Below are positions 8,900 through 18,067 of a DNA stretch of 64,000 bases, one piece after another. Under the pieces are notes generated by a model. It saw nothing but the letters and a program-made list of their open reading frames with translations. It ran no database searches and was not told the DNA's origin. The DNA is taken from positions 1,952,001-2,016,000 of the forward strand of contig NZ_CP033922.1 in NCBI RefSeq assembly GCF_003815715.1. Reading direction: 5' to 3'. Numbering within the stretch: the first letter of the stretch is position 1; each line of letters starts with the position of its first letter. The stretch comes from Chryseobacterium sp. G0162. Lineage in GTDB: Bacteria; Bacteroidota; Bacteroidia; Flavobacteriales; Weeksellaceae. The position numbers and the translations under genes are program-made.

Positions 8900-9451
8900 T
8901 TAGTTCTTTTTAAATGGTAAACCGAAGTGAGTTAATAATGCTTTAGCTTCTTTATCTGTTTTCGCAGTTGTAACGAAAGTGATGTCCATCCCTTGGATTT
9001 TTTTCACTTTGTCAATTACGATTTCAGGGAAGATAATTTGCTCAGTAATACCTAAGTTGTAGTTACCTCTACCATCGAAACCATCTGCTTTGATACCAGA
9101 GAAATCTCTGATACGTGGTAAAGCAGAAGAAGTAAGTCTGTCTAAGAACTCATACATTCTCTGAGCTCTCAAAGTTACTTTTGCACCTACAGGCATTCCT
9201 TTTCTAAGTTTGAATGCAGCTTCGTCTTTCTTAGAGATCGTACCTACTGCTTTCTGACCTGTGATGTTTGTCAATTCTTCTACTGCATAATCGATAATTT
9301 TCTTATCAGCAGTAGCGTCACCTAAACCTTGTGATACAACGATTTTCTCTAATCTAGGTACTTGCATAATTGACTTGTACCCGAATTCTTCCATCATTGC
9401 AGGAACAATTGTCTCTTTGTATATTTTTTTGGGTCTTGCTATAAATTCCAT
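8900..9451 (-). CDS. rplE: 50S ribosomal protein L5
   Basis: L5 binds 5S rRNA and contacts the small-subunit head. The 183 residues include [15 protein letters not shown], the core [18 protein letters not shown] and the terminal [11 protein letters not shown]. Complete. It lies 11 nt after rplX. Confidence 0.98.
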   Translation of the reverse strand: MEFIARPKKIYKETIVPAMMEEFGYKSIMQVPRLEKIVVSQGLGDATADKKIIDYAVEELTNITGQKAVGTISKKDEAAFKLRKGMPVGAKVTLRAQRMYEFLDRLTSSALPRIRDFSGIKADGFDGRGNYNLGITEQIIFPEIVIDKVKKIQGMDITFVTTAKTDKEAKALLTHFGLPFKKN

Positions 9452-9462
9452 GTTAATTCAAA

Positions 9463-9789
9463 TTATAAAGTTTCACCCGTTTTTTTGTTGATTCTTACTT
9501 TCTTATCTCCTTCGATTTTGTAACCGATTTTGATAGCTTTCCCGTCTTTACCAACTAAAGCTACGTTTGAGATGTGGATAGAAGCTTCTCTTTCAACGAT
9601 TCCTCCTTGAGGGTTTGAAGCTGAAGGCTTAACGTGCTTTTTGATGATGTTAAGTCCTGCAACAATTACTCTTGGGTCTCTTCCTTCTTTTTTGATCACT
9701 TCAATAACTTCACCAGTCTTACCTTTGATATCTTTCTTACCAGTAGTAATGATTACGTTATCTCCTCTTTTTATTTTTAACTTTGACAT
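9463..9789 (-). CDS. rplX: 50S ribosomal protein L24
   Basis: L24 initiates large-subunit assembly and lies near the peptide exit. The 108 residues carry a KOW motif (KIKRGDNVIITTGKKDIKGK), then VIVAGLNIIKKHVKP. Normal length and standard place between rplN and rplE. Confidence 0.97.
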   Translation of the reverse strand: MSKLKIKRGDNVIITTGKKDIKGKTGEVIEVIKKEGRDPRVIVAGLNIIKKHVKPSASNPQGGIVEREASIHISNVALVGKDGKAIKIGYKIEGDKKVRINKKTGETL

Positions 9790-9810
9790 TTCTTTAAAAA
9801 ATTTTAAAAA

Positions 9811-10179
9811 TTAAAGTACTTCAGGAGCTAATGAAATGATTTTCATATATTCTTTGTCTCTCAACTCACGAGCAACCGGTCCGAAAACACGTGTTCCTCT
9901 CATTTCTCCCGCTGCGTTTAGTAATACACAAGCATTGTCGTCGAATTTGATGTATGAACCATCTTTTCTTCTTACTGCTTTTTTAGTTCTTACTACTACA
10001 GCTTTAGATACCTGACCTTTTTTTGCGTTTCCTGATGGTGTAGAATCTTTGATCGTAACAACGATTTTATCACCAACTGAAGCATATCTTCTTCTGGTTC
10101 CTCCCAGAACTCTAATAACTAGTACTTCTTTAGCACCTGTGTTATCAGCAACTTTTAATCTTGATTCTGTTTGTAACAT
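9811..10179 (-). CDS. rplN: 50S ribosomal protein L14
   Basis: L14 forms an intersubunit bridge. The 122 residues start [18 protein letters not shown], a near-invariant signature, and contain the loop [19 protein letters not shown]. Complete. It lies 2 nt after rpsQ. Confidence 0.98.
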   Translation of the reverse strand: MLQTESRLKVADNTGAKEVLVIRVLGGTRRRYASVGDKIVVTIKDSTPSGNAKKGQVSKAVVVRTKKAVRRKDGSYIKFDDNACVLLNAAGEMRGTRVFGPVARELRDKEYMKIISLAPEVL

Positions 10180-10181
10180 TA

Positions 10182-10436
10182 TTACTTAGCTTTTTCAATG
10201 ATTCTTACTAATCTCCATCTCTTGCTCTTGCTCAAAGGTCTAGTTTCTTGGATCAAAACTGTATCACCTTCTGTGCATTCGTTGTTCTCGTCGTGTGCAG
10301 TATATTTTTTCGTTTTCAAAACGAATTTACCGTACATCGGGTGCTTTACTCTTGTAGTTTCGCTAACAACAATAGTTTTTTCCATTTTATTGCTGGAAAC
10401 CACTCCGATTCTTTCTTTTCTTAAATTTCTATCCAT
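10182..10436 (-). CDS. rpsQ: 30S ribosomal protein S17
   Basis: S17 is an OB-fold 16S rRNA-binding protein. The 84 residues include [36 protein letters not shown] and [16 protein letters not shown], all family hallmarks. Standard place between rpmC and rplN. Confidence 0.98.
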   Translation of the reverse strand: MDRNLRKERIGVVSSNKMEKTIVVSETTRVKHPMYGKFVLKTKKYTAHDENNECTEGDTVLIQETRPLSKSKRWRLVRIIEKAK

Positions 10437-10448
10437 TGTAAAATGAAA

Positions 10449-10643
10449 TTATTGTTTGTTAGTTAACTCAGTATTTAGTCTAGCGATTGTTCTTCTCAAA
10501 TCTTTGATTTGAATCGGGTTTTCAATTGGGCTGATTGCATGAGCCAATTTCAATTTAGAATATTGAGCTTTTGCTTCAGTTAATTGAGCTTGAATATCAC
10601 CCGCGCTTAAATTTTTAATATCAGCATTTTTCATTGTACTCAA
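10449..10643 (-). CDS. rpmC: 50S ribosomal protein L29
   Basis: L29 is a two-helix protein at the peptide exit that helps dock trigger factor and SRP. The 64 residues include EAKAQYSKLKLAHAISPIEN and DLRRTIARLNTELTNKQ. It lies 3 nt after rplP. Confidence 0.96.
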   Translation of the reverse strand: MSTMKNADIKNLSAGDIQAQLTEAKAQYSKLKLAHAISPIENPIQIKDLRRTIARLNTELTNKQ

Positions 10644-10646
10644 AGA

Positions 10647-11072
10647 TTATAAAGGTTTAACAAAATCGTTAGCAACGATGAATTTAGTAACTACTGGTAA
10701 TTTTTGTGCAGCAAGTCTAAGAGCTTCTTTCGCAACTTCGTAAGGAACTCCACCTACTTCAAACATAATTTTACCTGGTTTTACTACAGCTACCCAGTAT
10801 TCAACAGCACCTTTACCTTTACCCATACGTACTTCCGCTGGTTTCTTAGTAATTGGCTTATCTGGGAAGATTTTGATCCATAGTTGACCTTCTCTCTTCA
10901 TATATCTTGTCGCAGCAATACGAGCAGCTTCAATTTGTCTTGCAGTGATCCAAGCACCCTCAGTTGCTTTGATCCCAAAAGTTCCGTAAGCAAGTTGACT
11001 ACCTCTTTGGGCATTCCCCTTCATCTTCATCTTGTGAACTCTACGGAATTTGGTTCTTTTTGGTTGTAACAT
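10647..11072 (-). CDS. rplP: 50S ribosomal protein L16
   Basis: L16 helps position tRNA at the peptidyl-transferase centre. The 141 residues start [15 protein letters not shown] and contain [17 protein letters not shown], both diagnostic. It is separated from rpsC by a 98-nt spacer that carries four tandem ATTTTAG heptamers, unusual inside an otherwise tightly packed operon. Confidence 0.98.
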   Translation of the reverse strand: MLQPKRTKFRRVHKMKMKGNAQRGSQLAYGTFGIKATEGAWITARQIEAARIAATRYMKREGQLWIKIFPDKPITKKPAEVRMGKGKGAVEYWVAVVKPGKIMFEVGGVPYEVAKEALRLAAQKLPVVTKFIVANDFVKPL

Positions 11073-11081
11073 AATCTCTAA

Positions 11082-11109
11082 ATTTTAGATTTTAGATTTT
11101 AGATTTTAG
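11082..11109. repeat. Tandem heptamer (ATTTTAG x4) in the rpsC-rplP spacer
   Basis: Four exact copies of ATTTTAG run head to tail and then dissolve into a T run. The complementary sequence AATCTAAAATTTT is present once at about 11160-11172. On the minus transcript, the segment near the rpsC stop can therefore pair with any of the four copies near the rplP start. The copy number is the kind that changes by slippage. Confidence 0.8.
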
Positions 11110-11170
11110 ATTTTTTTTAATTTTAAAAAAGTAACGGTAATTTAAAATTCAAAATTTCTAATCTAAAATT

Positions 11171-11920
11171 TTAATTATTATTGTTATTGTTGTTGTTTTT
11201 TCTAGGTCTTCTGTTGTCTCTGTCTCCTCCTCTGTTTCCTCTGTCTGACTGACCTCCTTTTTTCTGTTGTCCCACTAGTGGAGAAAGTTCTCTTTTACCG
11301 TAAACTTCACCTTTCATGATCCAAACTTTTACTCCTAATCTACCGTAAGTAGTGTGAGCTTCTGCCCAGTGGTAATCGATATCAGCTCTGAAAGTTGACA
11401 ATGGAATTCTTCCTTCTTTGAAAGATTCTGATCTTGCCATTTCAGCTCCGTTCAATCTACCAGAGATCTGAACTTTGATACCTTCAGCACCCATTCTCAT
11501 AGTACTTGCCATTGCCATTTTAACAGCTCTTCTGTAAGAAATTCTGTTTTCAATTTGCTTAGAAATACTATCAGCAACTAGTACAGCATCTAATTCAGGT
11601 CTTTTGATTTCGAAGATGTTGATTTGAATATCCTTACCTGTAAGTTTCTTCAATTCTTCTTTCAATTTATCAACTTCCTGACCTCCTTTACCGATGATTA
11701 ATCCCGGTCTAGCAGTAGTGATTGTAACTGTTACTAATTTAAGTGTTCTTTCAATATAGATTTTTGAAATACCACCTTTAGATAATCTAGCCTCAAGGTA
11801 TCTTCTGATTTTGTAGTCTTCAGCGATTCTGTCTCCATAATCGTTTCCACCAAACCAGTTAGAATCCCATCCTCTGATGATACCTAATCTATTACCAATT
11901 GGATTTGTCTTCTGTCCCAT
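11171..11920 (-). CDS. rpsC: 30S ribosomal protein S3
   Basis: S3 lines the mRNA entry channel. It has an N-terminal KH domain ([15 protein letters not shown]) and the C-terminal domain with [12 protein letters not shown] and [10 protein letters not shown]. At 249 residues it is longer than E. coli S3. The extra tail is Gly/Arg/Asp-rich and ends in eight consecutive Asn, coded by a mix of AAT and AAC triplets. The tail looks disordered and may vary in length between strains. Confidence 0.98.
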   Translation of the reverse strand: MGQKTNPIGNRLGIIRGWDSNWFGGNDYGDRIAEDYKIRRYLEARLSKGGISKIYIERTLKLVTVTITTARPGLIIGKGGQEVDKLKEELKKLTGKDIQINIFEIKRPELDAVLVADSISKQIENRISYRRAVKMAMASTMRMGAEGIKVQISGRLNGAEMARSESFKEGRIPLSTFRADIDYHWAEAHTTYGRLGVKVWIMKGEVYGKRELSPLVGQQKKGGQSDRGNRGGDRDNRRPRKNNNNNNNN

Positions 11921-11927
11921 ACCTTGA

Positions 11928-12326
11928 TTAATTTTCTTTATTACCTAAGATTAATGTAACGTGGTTAGATCTCTTTCTGATTCTATACCCTCTACCTTGT
12001 GGAGCTGGTCTTAGTCTCTTCAATTGTCTTGCACTATCCACGAAGATTTCTTTAACGATAAGGTTAGCTTCTTCAATATCCGCACCTTCGTTTTTAGTCT
12101 GCCAGTTTGCCATAGCAGAAAGAAGTAATTTTTCTAACTTGTTAGAAGCATCCTTCTTAGAATATTTTAGGATATAAAGAGCTTTATCTACCTGCTCTCC
12201 TCTAATGATATCAGCAACTAATCTCATTTTTCTTGGAGAAGACGGGCAATTATTTAATGAAGCTTTTACAACGTCTTTGTTAGCTTCTTTTCTTGCGATT
12301 GAACTATCTTGTTTTCTTGATCCCAT
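11928..12326 (-). CDS. rplV: 50S ribosomal protein L22
   Basis: L22 lines the nascent-peptide tunnel. The 132 residues include [19 protein letters not shown] and the beta-hairpin and C-terminal part with [20 protein letters not shown]. Complete. It lies 2 nt after rpsS. Confidence 0.98.
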   Translation of the reverse strand: MGSRKQDSSIARKEANKDVVKASLNNCPSSPRKMRLVADIIRGEQVDKALYILKYSKKDASNKLEKLLLSAMANWQTKNEGADIEEANLIVKEIFVDSARQLKRLRPAPQGRGYRIRKRSNHVTLILGNKEN

Positions 12327-12328
12327 GA

Positions 12329-12607
12329 TTATCTGCTTCCTTTGTTTTTGTTACCACCATGACCTCTGAAAGATCTTGTTGGAGAAAATTCGCCTAACTT
12401 GTGACCAACCATGTTTTCTGTAACGTAAACTGGGATAAAAGATTTCCCATTGTGCACAGCAATAGTTTGTCCTACGAAGTCCGGAGAGATCATCGATGCT
12501 CTAGACCAAGTTTTGATAACTGTCTTCTTACCAGACTCTATATTTGCCTGAACCTTCTTATCTAAAGTATGATGAATGAACGGTCCTTTCTTAAGTGATC
12601 TTGCCAT
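12329..12607 (-). CDS. rpsS: 30S ribosomal protein S19
   Basis: S19 forms a complex with S13 in the head of the small subunit. The 92 residues start [10 protein letters not shown] and include [13 protein letters not shown] and [17 protein letters not shown]. Complete and in standard order after rplB. Confidence 0.98.
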   Translation of the reverse strand: MARSLKKGPFIHHTLDKKVQANIESGKKTVIKTWSRASMISPDFVGQTIAVHNGKSFIPVYVTENMVGHKLGEFSPTRSFRGHGGNKNKGSR

Positions 12608-12609
12608 AA

Positions 12610-13431
12610 TTATTTTCTTTTAGATACGATGTAACGGTTAGACACTTTGTTTTTCTTTCTAGTTTTGTAACCTTTAGACGGCATACCGTTTCTAGATCTT
12701 GGGTGACCTCCTGAAGAACGTCCTTCACCACCTCCCATTGGGTGATCTACTGGGTTCATTACAACCGCTCTTGTTCTTGGTCTTCTACCTAACCATCTGC
12801 TTCTACCAGCCTTACCTGATACCGTTAATTGGTGGTCAGAGTTAGATACTGATCCAATCATTGCATAACATTCAGTAAGGATCATTCTTGATTCTCCTGA
12901 AGGCAATTTGATGATTGCATATTTTCCATCTCTAGAAGTTAATTGAGCTGAAGAACCAGCACTTCTTGCTAAAATTGCACCTTGACCAGGCTTCATTTCA
13001 ACACAAGAAATTACAGTACCTAAAGGAATGTTTTTCAACTTCATTGCGTTCCCTACATTTGGTTCTACGCTTTCACCAGAAATTACTTTCTGATCAACTT
13101 TGATACCGTTTGGAGCGATGATATATCTCTTCTCTCCGTCAGCATACTCAAGTAATGCGATAAATGCAGTTCTGTTTGGATCGTATTCTACAGATTTTAC
13201 AGTTGCTTCAACGTTTGCTTTGTTTCTTTTGAAGTCAATAATTCTGTATTTCTTTTTGTGTCCACCTCCGGTGTAACGCATGGTCATTTTACCTGTTTGG
13301 TTACGTCCACCTGACTTTTTAATACCAACTGTTAGAGATTTCTCTGGTTTGTTGGTAGTAATTTCCTCAAAATTGTTTACAATTCTGAATCTCTGTCCCG
13401 GGGTGATAGGTTTTAATTTTCTAACAGACAT
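12610..13431 (-). CDS. rplB: 50S ribosomal protein L2
   Basis: L2 is needed for subunit joining and peptidyl transfer. The 273 residues show [15 protein letters not shown] near the N-terminus and the highly conserved [19 protein letters not shown] near the C-terminus. The essential histidine of that loop is present. Complete. Confidence 0.98.
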   Translation of the reverse strand: MSVRKLKPITPGQRFRIVNNFEEITTNKPEKSLTVGIKKSGGRNQTGKMTMRYTGGGHKKKYRIIDFKRNKANVEATVKSVEYDPNRTAFIALLEYADGEKRYIIAPNGIKVDQKVISGESVEPNVGNAMKLKNIPLGTVISCVEMKPGQGAILARSAGSSAQLTSRDGKYAIIKLPSGESRMILTECYAMIGSVSNSDHQLTVSGKAGRSRWLGRRPRTRAVVMNPVDHPMGGGEGRSSGGHPRSRNGMPSKGYKTRKKNKVSNRYIVSKRK

Positions 13432-13453
13432 TACTATTATTTATAATTAATAA

Positions 13454-13744
13454 TTAATTTACAGCAAAAATATCGATAACATCACCTTCAACAAGTTTAA
13501 TTACCGCTTTTTTCAATTTGTTTGTCTTTCCTACTTGAAGACCTTTTTTAGTGTACTTTGAAGAAACCTTCGGAGCATAAATCATTGTATTAACGTCTGC
13601 TACTTTTACACCATAAGCTGCTTCTACAGCCTTTTTAATCTGGATTTTATTCGCCTTAGGGTTAACTAAGAAAGAATAAGTACCTCTTAAATCTGTAAGG
13701 TAGTTAGCCTTTTCTGAAATAACTGGTTTAATAATAACTGACAT
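13454..13744 (-). CDS. rplW: 50S ribosomal protein L23
   Basis: L23 sits at the tunnel exit and docks trigger factor and SRP. The 96 residues start MSVIIKPVISEKA and include the NKIQIKKAVEAAYGVKV core. Normal length. It lies 3 nt after rplD. Confidence 0.97.
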   Translation of the reverse strand: MSVIIKPVISEKANYLTDLRGTYSFLVNPKANKIQIKKAVEAAYGVKVADVNTMIYAPKVSSKYTKKGLQVGKTNKLKKAVIKLVEGDVIDIFAVN

Positions 13745-13747
13745 GAC

Positions 13748-14377
13748 TTATTTCTTTAAATTTTCCTGGAATTTTTCAACTGCACCTTCTAAGAAAATGA
13801 TCTCACCAGCGTTTACTAAGTCGTAAGAACTGATTTCGTTGAAGTTCATTACTTTAGTTTTAGGTAAGTTTCTTGAAGATAAATACACATTCTTGTTAGC
13901 TTCAGGAAGAACGAATAAAGATTTTTTACCGTTAAGTTCCAATGCATTTAATACATTGATAAAATCTTTAGTCTTAGGAGCACCAAAGCTCAAATCTTCT
14001 AAAACTTTAATGCTGTTGTCTCTCATTTTCTGAGATAAAACAGATTTCTTAGCTAATCTCTTAAGAGCTTTGTTCAATTTGAATCTGTAGTCTCTTGGTT
14101 TTGGTCCGAATACTCTACCTCCACCTCTGAAAGTTGGAGATTTGATATCACCATATCTAGCAGATCCTGATCCTTTTTGCTTCTTAAGCTTTTTAGTAGA
14201 AGCAGTAATTTCGCTTCTTTCTTTTGCTTTATGAGTTCCTTGTCTTTGTGCAGCAAGGTACTGTTTAACTTCTAAGTAAACCGCGTGCTGATTTGGCTCA
14301 ATTCCGAATACTGTTTCGTCTAGAGTTACTTTTCTTCCGGTCTCTTTTCCTGATGTATTTAATACTACTAGTTCCAT
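13748..14377 (-). CDS. rplD: 50S ribosomal protein L4
   Basis: L4 is an early-assembly large-subunit protein. In E. coli it also represses the S10 operon through its leader. The 209 residues contain the extended loop with [13 protein letters not shown] and [14 protein letters not shown]. Its start overlaps the end of rplC by 10 nt, suggesting coupled translation. Confidence 0.98.
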   Translation of the reverse strand: MELVVLNTSGKETGRKVTLDETVFGIEPNQHAVYLEVKQYLAAQRQGTHKAKERSEITASTKKLKKQKGSGSARYGDIKSPTFRGGGRVFGPKPRDYRFKLNKALKRLAKKSVLSQKMRDNSIKVLEDLSFGAPKTKDFINVLNALELNGKKSLFVLPEANKNVYLSSRNLPKTKVMNFNEISSYDLVNAGEIIFLEGAVEKFQENLKK

Positions 14378-14994
14378 TTTCTGATAATTACATAAGAATT
14401 TTTAGCTCCCGGAACAGCACCTTTTACTACTAAAAGATTTTGTTCTTGATCAACTTTTAACACTTGAAGGTTTTGAACAGTTACCTGCTCACCTCCCATT
14501 CTTCCAGCCATTCTCATCCCTTTGAATACTCTTGAAGGGTCTGAACCAGCACCGATAGAACCTGGAGCTCTAAGTCTGTTGTGCTGACCATGAGTTGCCT
14601 GCATTACACCTCCAAATCCGTGTCTTTTAACAACACCCTGGAAGCCTTTACCTTTTGAAGTTCCTGTTACGTCAACATACTCACCTTCAGTGAATAAATC
14701 AACTTTTACTTCTTCTCCTACTTTCACTTCATCAACGAATTCTCTGTAGAATTCTACTAATTTAGCTTTAGGAGCAGAACCAGCCTTTTTAAAATGACCA
14801 GCTAACGCTTTACCAACGTTCTTCTCACTCTTGTCATCGAAACCTAATTGAACAGCTTTATAACCGTCTTTTTCTAAGGTTCTGACCTGTAAAACCGAGC
14901 ATGGACCAGCTTGAATAACTGTACAAGGAATGTTTTTTCCTTCTTCGTTAAACAAAGACGTCATACCGATTTTTTTACCAATAATACCTGACAT
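14368..14994 (-). CDS. rplC: 50S ribosomal protein L3
   Basis: L3 starts large-subunit assembly and reaches toward the peptidyl-transferase centre. The 208 residues start [19 protein letters not shown] and hold the conserved loop with [20 protein letters not shown], including a Gln where E. coli L3 is methylated. It is the first gene of this cluster: rpsJ, its usual upstream neighbour, lies 19 kb away. A good promoter stands about 107 nt upstream. Confidence 0.98.
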   Translation of the reverse strand: MSGIIGKKIGMTSLFNEEGKNIPCTVIQAGPCSVLQVRTLEKDGYKAVQLGFDDKSEKNVGKALAGHFKKAGSAPKAKLVEFYREFVDEVKVGEEVKVDLFTEGEYVDVTGTSKGKGFQGVVKRHGFGGVMQATHGQHNRLRAPGSIGAGSDPSRVFKGMRMAGRMGGEQVTVQNLQVLKVDQEQNLLVVKGAVPGAKNSYVIIRKWN

Positions 14995-15073
14995 TGTTTA
15001 TATTATAATAAAATTTATCCTTTATTTTTTTCCATTTTTCGGAAGTCTGAAGTGATTTCTACTTTTGATATAG

Positions 15074-15101
15074 GCACACTACGCTCCTAAAATGAGTGTG
15101 C
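15074..15101 (-). promoter_or_regulatory. Hairpin at the 5' end of the rplC leader
   Basis: GCACACT and AGTGTGC form a 7-bp stem around a 14-nt loop. On the minus strand the stem begins at the last base of the -7 element, so it would lie at the very 5' end of the ribosomal transcript. It could protect the message or serve as a binding site for a ribosomal protein such as L4. Function is inference. Confidence 0.5.
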
Positions 15102-15131
15102 AAATTTATGAATAATTTTGTAACCGACAAA
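15101..15131 (-). promoter_or_regulatory. Promoter of the S10-spc-alpha cluster
   Basis: The minus strand reads TTTG (15128-15131), 19 nt, then TAAATTTG (15101-15108). This matches the Bacteroidota -33/-7 consensus with ideal spacing. It leaves a leader of about 100 nt before rplC and explains how the cluster is expressed apart from the str operon. Confidence 0.75.
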
Positions 15132-15420
15132 TATTTTGAGTAAAATATTTTGATTTTTAATCATTTAGATCATTTTCAGAAAAAAGAACAGCTTTACAAA
15201 AATGAATTCAACACAAATAACACTCCTTTTCTTTTCATTGTTTATTCTAACAATTCAAAGCCAACAGCTAGAAACAAAAAAAATGCCATAACTATAGGAT
15301 AATGAAACATTTCGCAATTTTCAGCAGAAAAACATCATCCTTCTATTTTACATGAAACAAGAAACATTCAATCCTTTCTTATCACAGAAATCAAACTATA
15401 CAATTAGAACAATCTTCTAG
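15132..15420. other. Intergenic stretch with no convincing gene
   Basis: About 290 bp between the rplC promoter and the terminator of the DeoR-type gene. It is AT-rich. A 29-codon frame at 15202 looks faintly like a signal peptide but has no supporting context. No tRNA-like or repeat structure was seen. Confidence 0.5.
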
Positions 15421-15454
15421 AAAAACAAAAGCCTCATGATCACTCACAGGCTTT
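15421..15454 (-). terminator. Terminator of the DeoR-family regulator gene
   Basis: AAAGCCT and AGGCTTT form the stem, and the A-rich plus-strand flank at 15421-15430 gives the U tract on the minus transcript. It lies about 45 nt after the stop codon. Confidence 0.75.
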
Positions 15455-15498
15455 ATATTTTGACATACTATTATATATATTTAGGAATTTACATGGGT

Positions 15499-16260
15499 TT
15501 ATTTCATCACATTAACTCCAATTTCCTCTAGCCTGACCTGATCTTCGGGAGCAATTCCATCATCCGTAATCAGATAATCCACCTGATCCAATGCTGCAAT
15601 TTTACCAAAACCTTTCTTATTCAATTTTGAAGAGTCTGCAAGAACTACTGTTTTGTCTGCACATTCAATCATCACCTGATTAAGATGCGCTTCGGCAGCA
15701 TTCGAGGTACTGATCCCAAATTCAAGATCAATTCCGTCTACCCCCAGGAAAAGTTTATTACATGAGAATTGTTTAAGAATTCCTTCGGAAATAGATCCCA
15801 CAATCGAAGTAGAGCTTTTTCTCACTTCTCCACCTAATTGAATTACATTAATATTAGGATTATTACAAAGTTCAATTGCAACCCTCAATGAAGAAGTTAA
15901 AACAGTAAGCGGACCGAAGTTCATTAACATCCTTGCAAGATAATGCATAGTAGTTCCTGATGCCAATATGATACAGTCATTCTCTTGAATTAAAGACAGC
16001 GCAGCCTTTGCAATAGTCTGCTTTGCTTCTACATTAATATTTTCTTTTTCACCTACGTTCTGCTCGTAAGCATATCGTACCTGTTTACTTGCTCCTCCAT
16101 GATTCCTAAAAAGAAGTCCTAAACTTTCGAGATAGTTCAGATCCTTTCGTATCGTAACCGAAGAAACATTCAGCTTTTCGCATAAATCCTGAACAAGAAC
16201 ATGTCCTTTTTCATCCAGTTCCTTTAATATTTCATCATGCCTTGGTATTAGCTTCTCCAT
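15499..16260 (-). CDS. glpR: DeoR-family transcriptional repressor, probably GlpR
   Basis: The 253-residue protein has an N-terminal DeoR helix-turn-helix (about 6-57, with LCEKLNVSSVTIRKDLNYLE) followed by a DeoRC sugar-phosphate sensor domain (about 75-232, with ILASGTTMHYLARML and NKLFLGVDGID). It is transcribed divergently from glpD-glpK-glpF across a 201-bp region that holds repeated CGAAAC boxes. By family and context it should repress the glycerol genes and be released by glycerol 3-phosphate. Close DeoR relatives respond to other sugar phosphates, so the ligand is inferred from the neighbours. A box near its own start suggests autoregulation. Confidence 0.8.
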   Translation of the reverse strand: MEKLIPRHDEILKELDEKGHVLVQDLCEKLNVSSVTIRKDLNYLESLGLLFRNHGGASKQVRYAYEQNVGEKENINVEAKQTIAKAALSLIQENDCIILASGTTMHYLARMLMNFGPLTVLTSSLRVAIELCNNPNINVIQLGGEVRKSSTSIVGSISEGILKQFSCNKLFLGVDGIDLEFGISTSNAAEAHLNQVMIECADKTVVLADSSKLNKKGFGKIAALDQVDYLITDDGIAPEDQVRLEEIGVNVMK

Positions 16261-16263
16261 TTT

Positions 16264-16342
16264 ATTCGTTTCCTCAAAATTACCGTTTTTTTTTTACATG
16301 TGGATTTTTATTGTTTTCAAAGGTCATATGCAATCGTTTCAT
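16264..16342. promoter_or_regulatory. CGTTTC boxes on the glpR side of the intergenic region
   Basis: ATTCGTTTCC (16264-16273) lies just upstream of the glpR start and ATCGTTTCAT (16333-16342) near the middle. Read on the minus strand they are GAAACGA-type boxes like those at the glpD start. Candidate GlpR operators for autoregulation or looping. Confidence 0.45.
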
Positions 16343-16405
16343 CTTCAGCGATAAAGGTTTTTGTACATCACGGCAATTCTACATTTTAAAATTTCATTTA
16401 TTTTC

Positions 16406-16436
16406 TTTTTGCTTTCATTTTTAATTTATATATTTG
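16406..16436 (+). promoter_or_regulatory. Promoter of the glp operon
   Basis: TTTTTG (ending 16411), 17 nt, then TATATTTG (16429-16436), a good match to the flavobacterial consensus. The -7 element ends 25 nt before the glpD ATG. The operator-like repeats begin 3 nt later, so a bound repressor would cover the transcription start. Confidence 0.7.
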
Positions 16437-16438
16437 AA

Positions 16439-16474
16439 AACGAAACATAAACGAAACATTTATGAAACGAAACG
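16439..16474. promoter_or_regulatory. Candidate GlpR operator, three AACGAAAC repeats
   Basis: AACGAAACAT occurs at 16439-16448 and 16450-16459, an 11-bp step or one helical turn. AACGAAACG follows at 16466-16474, inside the first codons of glpD. Repeats of this TTTCG/CGAAA type are known operators of DeoR-family regulators in other bacteria. Placement over the start region fits repression. Confidence 0.6.
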
Positions 16475-18060
16475 AAGAACTCAGTACATTAACCCATGTA
16501 AAAGAATGGGACTTTATAGTCATAGGAGGAGGAGCCAGTGGTTTAGGTTCAGCATTAGACGCAGTAAGCAGAGGATTCAAAACTTTATTACTTGAATCTC
16601 ATGACTTTGCGAAAGCAACTTCCAGCAGAAGTACCAAACTGGTACATGGTGGAGTAAGATATTTAGCACAAGGAGATGTAGGCTTGGTGAAAGAAGCATT
16701 AAAGGAAAGAGGCCTGTTGGCCAAAAATGCGGCACACATTGTAAAAAATCAGTCTTTCATTATTCCTAATTATACTTGGTGGGGCGGAATCTATTATAAA
16801 ATAGGTTTATCCGTTTATGATTTCCTTGCCGGAAAATTAAGTTTGGGTAAAACGAAATACATCAGCAAATCAAAAACCATTGAAAAACTTCCTACTATTG
16901 AACAAAATCACTTAGCAAGCGGTGTTGTTTACCAGGATGGACAGTTTGATGACGCAAGACTTGCAATCAACTTAACCCAAACCATTATTGAAAAAGGAGG
17001 AAGTGCTATTAACTATGTAAAGGTTGTTAATCTTCTGAAAGATGATAAGGATAAAGTAATAGGTGTAGTTGCAGAAGACCAGTTTTCTAAACAACAATAC
17101 CAGATTCATGCAAAAGTGGTTATTAATGCTACCGGTGTTTTCACAAATGACATCCTTAATATGAATAATCCAAAACATGGTAAACTGGTAGTACCAAGTC
17201 AGGGAATTCACCTGGTTCTGGATAAATCATTCCTGAAAAGTGATGATGCCATCATGATTCCTAAAACTTCTGACGGAAGGGTGCTATTTGTAGTACCTTG
17301 GCATGACAGGGCTTTGGTAGGAACAACAGATACTCTTTTGGAAAACGAAAGCTTTGAACCTCGTGCTTTGGAAGAGGAAATTAGTTTTGTTTTAAATACA
17401 GCAAGACAGTACCTTTCTAAAAAACCGACCCGTGATGATGTAAAATCTGTTTTTGCCGGGCTTCGTCCTCTTGCCGCTCCAAAAGACGGAAGCAAGAGTA
17501 CAAAAGAAGTTTCCCGAAGCCATAAGGTTATTGCTTCTGACACAGGATTGGTTTCTATTATTGGCGGAAAGTGGACAACTTACCGTAAAATGGCTGAAGA
17601 TACTATTGATAAAGCCATGCAGGTACACAATCTAGGCAATACGAGTTCTAAAACAGAACACATGTCTATTCATGGAAACGTAAAACCAGAACAAGTAGAC
17701 AGAACGAATCATTTATACGTATACGGATCTGACATCCCTGCCATAAAAGCTTTACAGGAAGGTAATCCACGTTTTTCACAAAAAATACACCCGGACCATC
17801 CATTCACGGTGGCAGAAGTAGTTTGGGCTGTAAGAAATGAAATGGCTGAAACAATTGAAGATGTACTGGCAAGAAGAGCTCGTTTGTTATTCCTTGATGC
17901 AAGAGCAGCTATAGACAGCGCACATAATGTGGCAAGAATTATTGCTGAAGAAAAAGGATATTCTGAAGCATGGGCCCAGCAACAGGAAAATGAATTCATC
18001 GAATTGGCAAAAGGATATTTATTAACTCCTTATTCACCTAAAGTTATCAACCTTAATTAA
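16462..18060 (+). CDS. glpD: Glycerol-3-phosphate dehydrogenase (FAD-dependent)
   Basis: This 532-residue membrane-associated flavoenzyme oxidises glycerol 3-phosphate to dihydroxyacetone phosphate and passes electrons to quinone. The FAD-binding Rossmann motif GGGASGLGS is at about 22-30, and the second signature [15 protein letters not shown] follows at about 56-70. The C-terminal domain (about 400-525) contains [17 protein letters not shown]. Length is normal. It is the first gene of glpD-glpK-glpF-barrel, with glpK 7 nt downstream, and starts at the ATG overlapping the operator repeats. Confidence 0.96.
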   Translation: MKRNEELSTLTHVKEWDFIVIGGGASGLGSALDAVSRGFKTLLLESHDFAKATSSRSTKLVHGGVRYLAQGDVGLVKEALKERGLLAKNAAHIVKNQSFIIPNYTWWGGIYYKIGLSVYDFLAGKLSLGKTKYISKSKTIEKLPTIEQNHLASGVVYQDGQFDDARLAINLTQTIIEKGGSAINYVKVVNLLKDDKDKVIGVVAEDQFSKQQYQIHAKVVINATGVFTNDILNMNNPKHGKLVVPSQGIHLVLDKSFLKSDDAIMIPKTSDGRVLFVVPWHDRALVGTTDTLLENESFEPRALEEEISFVLNTARQYLSKKPTRDDVKSVFAGLRPLAAPKDGSKSTKEVSRSHKVIASDTGLVSIIGGKWTTYRKMAEDTIDKAMQVHNLGNTSSKTEHMSIHGNVKPEQVDRTNHLYVYGSDIPAIKALQEGNPRFSQKIHPDHPFTVAEVVWAVRNEMAETIEDVLARRARLLFLDARAAIDSAHNVARIIAEEKGYSEAWAQQQENEFIELAKGYLLTPYSPKVINLN

Positions 18061-18067
18061 TCACCAT

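Noticed and set aside
11082..11172. Possible CRISPR-like repeat array
   Set aside because: The units are 7 bp without spacers, so this is a simple tandem repeat.
15202..15291. 29-codon frame resembling a short signal peptide in the gap upstream of rplC
   Set aside because: No promoter, no terminator, no homology cue, and short frames of this size are common in AT-rich gaps.
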